Shown here in pieces: positions 1 to 8,408 of a DNA stretch of 64,000 nt. The first letter of the stretch is position 1; each line of letters starts with the position of its first letter. The notes beneath the pieces are model-generated. The model was not told where the DNA came from. It ran no database searches and saw only the letters and a list, made by a program, of their open reading frames with translations. The position numbers were made by a program, and so were the translations under genes. The stretch covers positions 1 to 64,000 of the forward strand of contig JAPUDO010000074.1 in the NCBI GenBank assembly GCA_027493055.1. The letters run 5' to 3'. Source of the DNA: Niabella sp. (GTDB lineage Bacteria; Bacteroidota; Bacteroidia; Chitinophagales; Chitinophagaceae).

Positions 1-51
1 TAGCTTTAGACAAATTCTATTCCTTATTTGCGATTATTCTGCCTAAGCCTA

Positions 52-107
52 TATTGAACATTGAATATTGAGTGCTCATCACTCATCACTGACTACTCAC
101 ACTACTT
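52..107. repeat. degenerate heptamer tract (8 units)
   Basis: Eight consecutive 7-nt units in unbroken phase, starting tattgaa, cattgaa, tattgag and changing to cactcat, cactgac, tactcac. The tract covers the stop codon of the TolC gene (102-104) and its 3' flank. It belongs to the dispersed heptamer family also seen near 4.6, 40.0, 42.4, 53.4, 60.4 and 61.3 kb. Confidence 0.65.
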
Positions 108-1436
108 TACAATATCTCCTTTCAGCCGCAGCAGCTCTGTTTCCGCTACTTTTAAATTATACCGGGCTGCTATCAACCTGTCGTAAGCCTGAGCAAGGCT
201 CAGTTGCGCTTCCCTGAGCTGCACCAATGTAGCGGCACCCAGCTTATAGGTTTCAAATACAATATTTACATTTTCCTCCGCCAGGCGAATGCTCTCTTCT
301 TCCAGGTGCAGCAATTTCTCCTGCTGCTGGTAATCTTTAAAAGCATTGATCACCGCAAGGCCTATCAGCGAACGCTGGTTGTCATAATTCAGCTCCTGCA
401 AACGGATGCCTAACTCATCCTGCCTTATCTGCCGGCGTACCCTGAACTGGTTAAAAAGGGGAACTGTAGCAGTAAACCCGTAATTATATCCGTTCACCTG
501 GTTAAATAAAGTAGAGAAATTATTCAAAACCCTTTTATTAATGGTACGGCTATAATTATACGCTGTTCCAAAAGAAAGAGTAGGCCACATGTCTGCTTTG
601 GTTTCTTTTAAGGTATATTTTGCAATATCTATACCCGAGCGGGCCCGTAAAAGAGCAGGGTTCGTTTTTTCAAGGCTCTGCTGTATATCACCTAATGTAA
701 TGGCGCTATTTAAAGGAATAGTATCAGGTACAGCAAACTCATGTTCTTTAATACTGCTGTTCATAGCCTGTACCAGTTGCTGCTTCAGCTGCGCTATCAG
801 TGTTTCCTGTTGCATCTTCAATGCTTTCTGCGCATTAAGGTCTACTTTACTTTGCAATACATCGGGTTTGGCACCGCTGCCTATCTCCAGCTTATATTGT
901 GCCAGGCGTGCCCTGTCGTCATTTAAACGGATCTGTACATCGGTAGCTCTTACCTGCTGCTGCTGCCGGGCAATATTATAGTAAGTAGTAATTACCTGTG
1001 CAATGGTGTTGACCACCTGTTCCCTGGCCGCATAAGTGCCTGCCTCTAACAAAGCCCCCGCCTTATCCCGCGTGGCAAACATTTTAAATCCATCAAACAA
1101 TACCCAGTCCAGGCCCACACTTGCCTGCAGGTTGTTGGACCGCACGCCTTTCGATTTACGTTCGCTACCATCTGCAAGGGTTTGGCGCTGGTTATTATTA
1201 TTGAAGGTTCTGCCAGCAACAGCATTCACAGTTGGTAAAAAAGCGGCATTGCGATAACTATAATCAATGGCAGCTACCAGTGAATCGTTTTTAGCGATCT
1301 GTATATCATAATTGTTTTGCAATGCAGTAGCAATAGCTTCCTCCAATGTAAGGATGTGCTGGCTGCGGGCACTTGTAAACAACCCAGCAGTAGCAAGTAT
1401 TACTAAACAAATCTTATGAATATAGGCTCGTTTCAT
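102..1436 (-). CDS. TolC-family outer membrane efflux protein
   Basis: The 444-residue product starts with a Sec signal peptide ending near SARSQ. It has the two tandem outer-membrane-efflux repeats typical of TolC/OprM proteins: long amphipathic helices rich in Gln, Ala and Leu, with an LxEAI motif just after the signal peptide. It should form the trimeric outer-membrane channel of a tripartite pump. It is the last gene of a three-gene minus-strand operon, 23 bp after the RND pump, which follows the adaptor. Length is normal for the family. The C-terminus ends in a heptamer repeat tract. Substrate cannot be read from the sequence. Confidence 0.93.
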   Translation of the reverse strand: MKRAYIHKICLVILATAGLFTSARSQHILTLEEAIATALQNNYDIQIAKNDSLVAAIDYSYRNAAFLPTVNAVAGRTFNNNNQRQTLADGSERKSKGVRSNNLQASVGLDWVLFDGFKMFATRDKAGALLEAGTYAAREQVVNTIAQVITTYYNIARQQQQVRATDVQIRLNDDRARLAQYKLEIGSGAKPDVLQSKVDLNAQKALKMQQETLIAQLKQQLVQAMNSSIKEHEFAVPDTIPLNSAITLGDIQQSLEKTNPALLRARSGIDIAKYTLKETKADMWPTLSFGTAYNYSRTINKRVLNNFSTLFNQVNGYNYGFTATVPLFNQFRVRRQIRQDELGIRLQELNYDNQRSLIGLAVINAFKDYQQQEKLLHLEEESIRLAEENVNIVFETYKLGAATLVQLREAQLSLAQAYDRLIAARYNLKVAETELLRLKGDIVK

Positions 1437-1459
1437 CCTGTTGTATCAAATGCTGATGA

Positions 1460-4400
1460 TTAAATCTGTTGTTCTTTATTTTCCGGCAGGTTCATTTTCT
1501 TCTGTTCTTCTACCAGGATCTCTTCAAAAGTCTTCACCTCCCTGTTAGAAGCCATATAGGTATAAATAGCCGGCAATACATATAAAGTAAGTACCAGAGA
1601 AAATACAATACCGCCCACTATCACTATACCTAACGGGATACGGCTGGTTGCAGCAGCACCTAATGATAAGGCAATAGGCAGGGCGCCTAAAGCCATGGCC
1701 AGGCTCGTCATTAAAATAGGACGCAAACGCTGCCCTGCCGCATACACCACCGCTTCGTGCTTCCCCTTCCCTTTAGCCCTGTTCTGGTTGGCAAATTCCA
1801 CGATCAATATACCATTTTTGGTTACAAGGCCGATCAGCATGATCATTCCTATCTGCGAGAAAATGTTGAAGGTCTGGCCAAATATCCATAATGAAAGAAA
1901 AGCACCTGCAAAAGCCAGCGGCACTGTAATGATAATAATAAACGGATCAATAAAGCTTTCAAACTGTGCGGCAAGGATCAGGTAAATAAGGCCTATAGCC
2001 AGTAAAAGCGCAAACATGGTATTACCGCTGCTTTCCGCAAAATCGCGTGCTGAACCGGTGAGCGAAGTAGTGAAGGATTCGTCCAGCACCTTTTTGCCTA
2101 TCCTTTCCATTTCCTTTACGCCATCTCCTACGGTATGCCCTTCCGTAAGTCCTGCCGAAACCGTAGCCGATTTATACCTGTTAAAGTGATAAATGGTAGG
2201 CGGCGTGGTTGCTTCTACCGCATTGGTAATATTATCCAGGCTGATCAATTGCCCGGCATTGTTACGTACAAAGATCTTTTTGAGGTCTTCCGGATCATCA
2301 CGGTTGATACGGTCTACCTGCGCCATCACCTGGTACTGCTTGCCGCTCCGGGTAAAATAGCCCAGCCGCTGGTTACTGTATGCCGTTTGTAAAGCCTGGG
2401 AAACATCGGCAATAGAAACGCCTAACTGTGCTGCTTTGAGACGATCCAGATGTATCCTTAGCTCCGGTTTATTAAACTTAAGATCAGCGTCTATCTGCTG
2501 CAGGATATCGCTTTTATTAGCTTCTTCCAGGAACCTGGGAAGCACTTCAGACAATTTATCAAAATCATTGTTTTGTAAAACAAACTGCACTGCCTGCCCT
2601 CCGCGCCTGTTTACCTGTATCGTCTGATCCTGTATAGCAAAAGCCCTTGCTTCGGTAAATTGAGAAACATGCCTGTTTACATATTCCACTATTTCTTTTT
2701 GTGAACGTTCCCGCTGATCAGGCTTTACAAGCCTTACCCTAACCATTCCTGTATTGGCAGACCCGCTCATTCTTGAACCTGTTATAGACAGAACAATTTC
2801 CTTTTCAGGAACCGAATCGATCAGGAACTGGGATACCTTATCCACATACTGATCCATTGCCAGGAACGAAGTTCCTTCGGGTGCAGTAAGGTTCAGCCGG
2901 AACTGACTTTTATCTTCCATGGGCGCCAGCTCAGACTGGATATTGGTAAAGATCACATAAATGATACCGAAACAGGCAACAATGATCACCCAGGCCATCC
3001 AGCGAAATTTCATGAACCCTTTCAATGTTCGGTCATAAAAACTTTCCATACCGGTAAAAAAAGGTTCTGTTTTCCTGTAAAACCAGGAATGGTCATGCAC
3101 ATTTTTCTTTGAGATAAATACATTCAGCACCGGCGTAAGCGTAAGCGACACAAAAGCCGAAATAAGCACAGCACCGGCAACCACTATTCCAAATTCCCGG
3201 AAAAGGCGGCCCACAAAGCCTTCAAGAAAAACAATAGGAAGGAATACTACTGCCAATGTTATGGAAGTGGCAATTACAGCAAAATAAATTTCTTTGGAGC
3301 CTTCAAGGGCAGCTTTGCGTTTACTCATTCCCTGCTCCAGCTTTTTGAATATATTTTCTGTTACCACTATACCATCATCCACCACTAGTCCTGTTGCCAG
3401 TACAATAGCCAGTAAGGTAAGCACATTAATAGTATAGCCCATAATGTACATGATAAAAAAGGCGCCTATAAGCGATACCGGTATATCAATCAGCGGCCTG
3501 ATAGATAACAGCCAGTCGCGGAAAAAAAGATAAACGATCAATACCACCAGCCCGATAGCTATTAACAGGGTTTCCTCTACTTCAAGGATAGATTTTTTAA
3601 TATATTCCGTCTGGTCCAGCGCAATATTCAATTTAATATCGGGCGGCACTTCTTTCTTAATTTCTTCCAGGCGCTTGTAAAACTCATCAGAAATAGATAC
3701 ATAATTGGCACCCGGCTGGGGCACCACGGCCAGGGCGATCATGGGCACTGCACTTTCCTTTAAAGCGCTCTCCTCGTTCTCGGGGCCAAGGGTTACACTA
3801 CTTACATCTTTTACACGTATATCACTTCCATTTACATTTTTGATAATCACATTTGCAAATTCCTCTTCAGTATCCAGCCGGCCGAATGTTCTTATGGTAA
3901 GCTCCGTATTATCGCCGGAAAGCTTTCCTGAAGGGAGCTCAATATTTTCCCTGTTAAGCGCCTGCCGAATTTCATCGGGAGTAACATTAAAGGCGGCCAT
4001 TTTATTGGGATCGAGCCAAAGGCGCATGGCAAAGCGTTTTTCCCCCCATGTATCAATACTACTTACTCCCGGAATAGTTTGCAGCCGGTCCACCAAAACA
4101 TTGGTAGCATATTCAGTTAACTGAAGCGGGTTTTTAGTATCGCTTTGCACCGTCATGGAAAGAATAGGCTCTGCGCTTGCATCGGCCTTACTTACAGATG
4201 AGGGAGATTCAAGGTCGGGTGGCAGTTGCCTTTGGGCAGCGGCTACTTTATCGCGCACATCATTAGCAGCTGCTTCAAGGTCCACTCCCACGTCAAATTC
4301 CACATTAATGCTGCTGCTTCCGTTGCTGCTGCTTGATGTTATATTCCTGATACCCGGGATACCATTGATGGCATCTTCCAGCGGTTCGGTGATCTGAGAT

Positions 4401-4579
4401 TCGATAATATCGGCATTGGCACCGGGATAAGTGGTACGCACACCAATATTAGGAGGATCAATAGCAGGATAATCCCTTACCCCCAGGAAATTAAAGGCAA
4501 TCAGACCAAAAACAATAATAACGATGTTCATTACTATTGCAAGCACCGGCCTCCGTAAACTTAATTCAGAAATATTCAT
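1460..4579 (-). CDS. RND-family (HAE1-type) efflux pump inner-membrane permease
   Basis: The 1039-residue protein is full length for AcrB/MexB-like hydrophobe/amphiphile efflux transporters. It begins MNISELSLRRPVLAIVMN, the usual cytoplasmic stub and TM1. It has the TM4 pair of aspartates in GLVVDDGIVVTEN, needed in this family for proton coupling, and two large periplasmic loops between TM1-2 and TM7-8. It should export amphiphilic compounds using the proton gradient, with the adaptor upstream and the TolC channel downstream. The 93-bp gap to the adaptor gene is almost entirely a heptamer repeat tract, so transcriptional coupling is likely but translational coupling is not. Confidence 0.95.
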   Translation of the reverse strand: MNISELSLRRPVLAIVMNIVIIVFGLIAFNFLGVRDYPAIDPPNIGVRTTYPGANADIIESQITEPLEDAINGIPGIRNITSSSSNGSSSINVEFDVGVDLEAAANDVRDKVAAAQRQLPPDLESPSSVSKADASAEPILSMTVQSDTKNPLQLTEYATNVLVDRLQTIPGVSSIDTWGEKRFAMRLWLDPNKMAAFNVTPDEIRQALNRENIELPSGKLSGDNTELTIRTFGRLDTEEEFANVIIKNVNGSDIRVKDVSSVTLGPENEESALKESAVPMIALAVVPQPGANYVSISDEFYKRLEEIKKEVPPDIKLNIALDQTEYIKKSILEVEETLLIAIGLVVLIVYLFFRDWLLSIRPLIDIPVSLIGAFFIMYIMGYTINVLTLLAIVLATGLVVDDGIVVTENIFKKLEQGMSKRKAALEGSKEIYFAVIATSITLAVVFLPIVFLEGFVGRLFREFGIVVAGAVLISAFVSLTLTPVLNVFISKKNVHDHSWFYRKTEPFFTGMESFYDRTLKGFMKFRWMAWVIIVACFGIIYVIFTNIQSELAPMEDKSQFRLNLTAPEGTSFLAMDQYVDKVSQFLIDSVPEKEIVLSITGSRMSGSANTGMVRVRLVKPDQRERSQKEIVEYVNRHVSQFTEARAFAIQDQTIQVNRRGGQAVQFVLQNNDFDKLSEVLPRFLEEANKSDILQQIDADLKFNKPELRIHLDRLKAAQLGVSIADVSQALQTAYSNQRLGYFTRSGKQYQVMAQVDRINRDDPEDLKKIFVRNNAGQLISLDNITNAVEATTPPTIYHFNRYKSATVSAGLTEGHTVGDGVKEMERIGKKVLDESFTTSLTGSARDFAESSGNTMFALLLAIGLIYLILAAQFESFIDPFIIIITVPLAFAGAFLSLWIFGQTFNIFSQIGMIMLIGLVTKNGILIVEFANQNRAKGKGKHEAVVYAAGQRLRPILMTSLAMALGALPIALSLGAAATSRIPLGIVIVGGIVFSLVLTLYVLPAIYTYMASNREVKTFEEILVEEQKKMNLPENKEQQI

Positions 4580-4582
4580 TTA

Positions 4583-4673
4583 GAAGTTTCAAGTTTCAGA
4601 TTCCAAGTTCCAGGTTTTCAAAACCAGTAACCTGTAACCATTATCCATGATCTATGAACCATGAACTATGAAC
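4583..4673. repeat. degenerate heptamer tract (13 units) in the adaptor-pump gap
   Basis: Thirteen heptamers in perfect phase fill the gap between the pump start codon and the adaptor stop codon. Examples are gaagttt, caagttt, caagttc, cagtaac, ctgtaac, catgatc, tatgaac, catgaac, tatgaac. The unit changes gradually along the tract while the 7-nt register is kept. The last unit ends on the first base of the adaptor stop codon (4673-4675). Confidence 0.75.
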
Positions 4674-5734
4674 TATTTATTTACAATTTTACCTATTTCT
4701 ACTTTTGCACCAGGCTTCGTGGTCATAATACCGGTAGTCAAAATGGTATCTCCAACTTTCAGCCCTTTTATTATTTCCACCCTTGCCGAATCCCTGGCCC
4801 CTGTTTCCACATCCTGGTACATCGCTTTATCACCCTGGTATAAAATAACCTGCTTCCCTTTTATAGTGGGTATAACAGACTGCGAAGGCACAAAAATAGC
4901 ATTGCTGTTAGGAGCAAAACCTATTTTCACTTTTGCGAAAGCGCCCGGAACCAGGCCGGCCACTTTACCCTGCACCCTGGCTCTCACCAGAAGGCTCCTG
5001 TTAGCTACCCCAACATTTGATTCAGTAGCATATACTTTTGCCGGATAAACCTTGTCGCTGCCCTGTACCGTAAAACTTACTGTTTGTCCCACGTTCATTT
5101 GTCCTATATATCTTTCCGGGATAGAAAAATCCAGTTTCAGTTCGCTTACCTGGTTAATGGTGGCAATAACATCTGCCGGTGAAACATAAGCGCCGGGACT
5201 TATGTTTCTGAGCCCCAGCTTTCCGCTGAAAGGGGCACGCACTTCGGTGCGGTATATCTGCGTTTTAACCAGGTCAATATCAGCACGTATATTATTGAGG
5301 TTAAGTACTGTGGCATCATAATCGTTACGACTGATGCCCTGTATTTCCAGCAAGCGCGAAGCCCTGGTTTCATTACTTTGGGCTATGGCGAGCTGGGACT
5401 GTAACTTATTAAGCTGGGCCTGCAGATCACCATCATAAATTTTAGCCAGCAAAGCACCTTTACCTACCGGTTTACCTTCCGCAATATGAAGCTGCACCAG
5501 CCGTCCTGATACTTCGGGGCGTATTTCTGTAACTTCATTGGCCACTATAGAACCCGGCACTTCAACCAGCTCAGAAAAAGCTTCGGCAGAAACAATATAT
5601 CCTTCCAGTTTTGGTGTGGCGCGCTGCTGGCCTGCTTTAGCTTTGGGATCCCCTTTTTTGGATCCGCAGGCAGCAAACAGCCATACAAACAATGTGCTGA
5701 TAATAATTTTGCTAATAGGTTGTACAATCATCAA
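4673..5734 (-). CDS. RND efflux periplasmic adaptor (membrane fusion protein)
   Basis: The 353-residue protein is an HlyD/AcrA-family adaptor that bridges the inner-membrane RND pump and the TolC channel. The N-terminus has a lipoprotein signal peptide with lipobox LFAAC before GSKKGD, so it is anchored by a lipidated Cys. A biotinyl/lipoyl-like half (EVSGRLVQLHIAEGKPVGKG) is followed by a helical hairpin rich in Gln/Ala, the second lipoyl half (VRAPFSGKLGLRNI) and beta-barrel domains. It is the promoter-proximal gene of the operon. Start MMIV is used; the second Met is equally possible. It is divergent from a thioredoxin-fold gene. Confidence 0.93.
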   Translation of the reverse strand: MMIVQPISKIIISTLFVWLFAACGSKKGDPKAKAGQQRATPKLEGYIVSAEAFSELVEVPGSIVANEVTEIRPEVSGRLVQLHIAEGKPVGKGALLAKIYDGDLQAQLNKLQSQLAIAQSNETRASRLLEIQGISRNDYDATVLNLNNIRADIDLVKTQIYRTEVRAPFSGKLGLRNISPGAYVSPADVIATINQVSELKLDFSIPERYIGQMNVGQTVSFTVQGSDKVYPAKVYATESNVGVANRSLLVRARVQGKVAGLVPGAFAKVKIGFAPNSNAIFVPSQSVIPTIKGKQVILYQGDKAMYQDVETGARDSARVEIIKGLKVGDTILTTGIMTTKPGAKVEIGKIVNK

Positions 5735-5872
5735 ATATCGTTGAGCTTTAAAATTAAGCAGGGAACTTACATAAGACGTTAAAAATTTTAACTTCCTGCT
5801 AAAAAGCCGGTTTTTTTATCATAAAATCATCCCTTACAATATCCCGGTAAAACATTCGTTATAAAATAAGGA

Positions 5873-5880
5873 TATTTTTG
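5873..5880 (+). promoter_or_regulatory. putative -7 promoter box
   Basis: TATTTTTG fits the Bacteroidota -7 consensus TAnnTTTG and lies 20 bp before the start of the thioredoxin-fold gene at 5901. No clear -33 TTTG is visible. Confidence 0.4.
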
Positions 5881-5900
5881 ATACCGGTTAATTCGGAATA

Positions 5901-6380
5901 ATGATGAAGAGCATTTTTACAGTCTTTATTGTATTGATATCATTGCATATAAATGCACAAAAGGTAAAACTTATAAAGCTGAACGATCTTGAAAAACGGA
6001 TCAGCAACGGTAAAGACACTTTTTACGTGGTTAATTACTGGGCTACCTGGTGTGCGCCCTGTATTAAAGAACTGCCTTATTTCGATCAGCTTCAGAAAGC
6101 CCATAAAGACAAGCCCGTGAAAGTACTGCTGGTAAGCCTCGATTTTCCATCCCGGTATAAAAAAAAGGTAGTGCCTTTTATTGAAAAAAGAAAACTGACA
6201 TCAGAAGTTTTTTTATTGGACGAAACCGACCAGCAGGCGTATATAGACAGGATCTCTCCGCAATGGTCAGGGGCTTTGCCGGCAACAGCTTTTATTAACA
6301 GGGCGAAAAATACAACGCAGTTTTTTGAGCAGGAATTTACCTACAAAGAACTGCTGGCAACTTTTAATTCCTTACAATAG
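5901..6380 (+). CDS. TlpA-like thioredoxin-fold protein
   Basis: A 159-residue exported protein with a Sec signal peptide (about residues 1-19, ending NAQ). The thioredoxin fold has the active-site motif WATWCAPC around residue 50 and the cis-Pro loop (ALPAT) near residue 135. Family knowledge suggests a periplasmic thiol-disulfide oxidoreductase. The next gene, 25 bp downstream, is another thioredoxin-fold protein, so the pair is probably co-transcribed. Substrates are unknown. Confidence 0.88.
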   Translation: MMKSIFTVFIVLISLHINAQKVKLIKLNDLEKRISNGKDTFYVVNYWATWCAPCIKELPYFDQLQKAHKDKPVKVLLVSLDFPSRYKKKVVPFIEKRKLTSEVFLLDETDQQAYIDRISPQWSGALPATAFINRAKNTTQFFEQEFTYKELLATFNSLQ

Positions 6381-6405
6381 TTATTATAAGTACAAACAAA
6401 GGATT

Positions 6406-7017
6406 ATGAAAAAAGTACTTTCCCTGATACTACTGGCATTTTTTACCTTAACTATCATAGCGCAAAATACTGCAGGCTATGCTATAGGTGACGCCATACA
6501 ACCTTTTTCCTTAAAAAATATTAACGGGAAAGATGTGGCACTGAGCGATTATACAAGCGCCAAAGGTTTTATTATTGTTTTTACCTGTAACGAATGCCCT
6601 TATGCCAAAGCCTACCAGGACCGTATCCTGGCCCTTGACAAAAAATATGCACCCCTGGGATTTCCCGTAGTTGCAGTTAATGCCAACGATCCAGTAGCCC
6701 AACCAGCAGACTCCTACGAAAAAATGCAGGCAAGAGCAAAAGAAAAAGGCTTTACTTTTCCTTATTTAAGCGATCCCGACCAGGTGGTTACCAAACAATT
6801 TGGCGCTACCAATACACCACATACTTTTGTTGTTGAAAAAAATAAGAATAACTACACGCTGCGCTATGCCGGTGCTATTGACAATGATACAGAAAACTCA
6901 AACCCCCAAAAAACCAGGTATGTAATTGATGCTGTTGATGCGCTCCTTACCCAAAAAGAAATCCCTGTTACTAAAACAAAAGCTATTGGCTGTGGTATAA
7001 AATGGAAAAAAGGATAG
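6406..7017 (+). CDS. exported thioredoxin/redoxin family protein
   Basis: Starting at the ATG at 6406, preceded by AAAGGATT, the product is 203 residues with a signal peptide ending IIAQ. A longer reading from 6325 would overlap the previous gene and bury the signal peptide, so the later start is preferred. The redoxin-like domain has a CNECPYAKAY motif (CxxC) near residue 60 and the cis-Pro segment NTPHTF. It resembles the peroxiredoxin-like thioredoxin family proteins common in Bacteroidota. A C-terminal IGCGIKWK peptide carries one extra Cys. Likely role: envelope redox or peroxide handling; not more specific from sequence. Confidence 0.85.
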   Translation: MKKVLSLILLAFFTLTIIAQNTAGYAIGDAIQPFSLKNINGKDVALSDYTSAKGFIIVFTCNECPYAKAYQDRILALDKKYAPLGFPVVAVNANDPVAQPADSYEKMQARAKEKGFTFPYLSDPDQVVTKQFGATNTPHTFVVEKNKNNYTLRYAGAIDNDTENSNPQKTRYVIDAVDALLTQKEIPVTKTKAIGCGIKWKKG

Positions 7018-7155
7018 ACTTAGCGCCCGTTTAAATCTGTATTATGAAATTACTAATAAGCTATTCAATGTAGTTTATTTAACGTTAGTTTTGTTGCGGG
7101 TGTTATCACCAACATCTTAGGTAAGCTACCAGGTAAATTTTAAACAGGCTCTAAA

Positions 7156-8286
7156 TTACGGCTCTTTTGTAACCACAGACAAATTGTATTTGATCTTGTT
7201 GGCTTTATGCAGCAGATCTGCTTTTTCATTGCTTACTATAGTTACATGGCCCATTTTCCTGCCGGGTTTTGTTTCCTTTTTTCCATAAATATGGAAGAAG
7301 GCGTTTTCTATTTTCAGCATTTCTTCCAGTCCTTCATAGTACGCTTCACCGCTAAAACCCTCAGCGCCGATAATATTTTGCATTAACGATGGCATTATAG
7401 CATCAGTGCTGCCCAGGGGATAGTTTAACATAACACGCCACAGCATATCAAACTGGGAGCTGTAATGTGCTTCAATGGTGTGATGGCCACTGTTATGCAC
7501 GCGGGGAGCTGTTTCATTTACCAAAACATCCCCTTGCGGCGTTACAAACATTTCTACAGCAAAAATACCGGCCGAATTAAAATTCCTGACAGTGGAAAGA
7601 GCGATAGCTTCTGCCTTAAAATATACTTCCCTGTCCAGTTCGGCAGGACAAAGCTGGTAAGCCAGCAAATTAAGGCTTGGATCAAATACCATTTCTACAG
7701 GCGGATATAATACCATCTTACCATCTGTAGCCACAGCAATCATCATGGCGATCTCTTTTTTAATATCCACCTTCTTTTCCAGCACGCTCAGCGCATCAAA
7801 GCCTTTGGTCATGTCGCTTTTATCATTTATTACCTGTACTCCTTTTCCGTCATAGCCTCCCTCTGCCAGCTTATGAACAGCCGGCAAAAAATCTGTATTT
7901 TGAGCAAGGTCATCTATATTGTGTGTAAGCAGGTAAGGAGAAGTTGGGATCTTATGTTCGGAATAATAGCTTTTTTGCAGTGCCTTGCTGCAGATGATCC
8001 GGAGCACAGCCGGTTTGGGGAACACTTGTACACCTTCCTTTTCCAGCTGCTCCAGCGCATCAATATTCACGTTTTCAATTTCGATGGTAACAGCATCCAG
8101 CTTTTTACCAAATGCGTACACATCATCATAGTTTTTTATATCTCCTTTTGTAAAATAATGGCATAAATGAGCTGCCGGGCAATGTCCGTCATTTTCCAGC
8201 ACATGAGTTTCTACGGGATAATTAGCAGCTGCCTGTAACAACATACGGCCTAACTGTCCGCCGCCTAAAATTCCAATTTTTTGCAT
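7156..8286 (-). CDS. purK: N5-carboxyaminoimidazole ribonucleotide synthase
   Basis: The 376-residue ATP-grasp enzyme catalyses the ATP- and bicarbonate-dependent conversion of AIR to N5-CAIR in purine synthesis. Visible features are the N-terminal KIGILGGGQLGRML nucleotide-binding start, the ATP-grasp lysine region (KLAEGGYDGKGVQVI) and the catalytic loop NETAPRVHNSGHHTIEA, all diagnostic of PurK. The usual partner purE is not adjacent. A TATCTTTG box lies 4 bp before the ATG, suggesting a leaderless or nearly leaderless mRNA. Confidence 0.95.
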   Translation of the reverse strand: MQKIGILGGGQLGRMLLQAAANYPVETHVLENDGHCPAAHLCHYFTKGDIKNYDDVYAFGKKLDAVTIEIENVNIDALEQLEKEGVQVFPKPAVLRIICSKALQKSYYSEHKIPTSPYLLTHNIDDLAQNTDFLPAVHKLAEGGYDGKGVQVINDKSDMTKGFDALSVLEKKVDIKKEIAMMIAVATDGKMVLYPPVEMVFDPSLNLLAYQLCPAELDREVYFKAEAIALSTVRNFNSAGIFAVEMFVTPQGDVLVNETAPRVHNSGHHTIEAHYSSQFDMLWRVMLNYPLGSTDAIMPSLMQNIIGAEGFSGEAYYEGLEEMLKIENAFFHIYGKKETKPGRKMGHVTIVSNEKADLLHKANKIKYNLSVVTKEP

Positions 8287-8290
8287 GTCG

Positions 8291-8298
8291 CAAAGATA
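8291..8298 (-). promoter_or_regulatory. -7 promoter box of purK, very close to the start codon
   Basis: The minus strand reads TATCTTTG (TAnnTTTG consensus), with four bases before the purK ATG. Transcription starting a few bases after the box would begin at or next to the start codon. Confidence 0.5.
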
Positions 8299-8366
8299 GG
8301 AAGGCAGTGGTTCTGCATCACCAGCTTTTATAACATTTACTTATACTATTTTTGTGAGTTATCGTT

Positions 8367-8374
8367 TAATTTTG
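8367..8374 (+). promoter_or_regulatory. putative -7 promoter box
   Basis: TAATTTTG matches TAnnTTTG 34 bp before the transpeptidase-like gene at 8409. A second match, TATTTTTG, lies at 8347-8354, so which one is used is unclear. Confidence 0.35.
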
Positions 8375-8408
8375 CATTTATCTTTTTAACAGGCTATATT
8401 ATCTTCAG

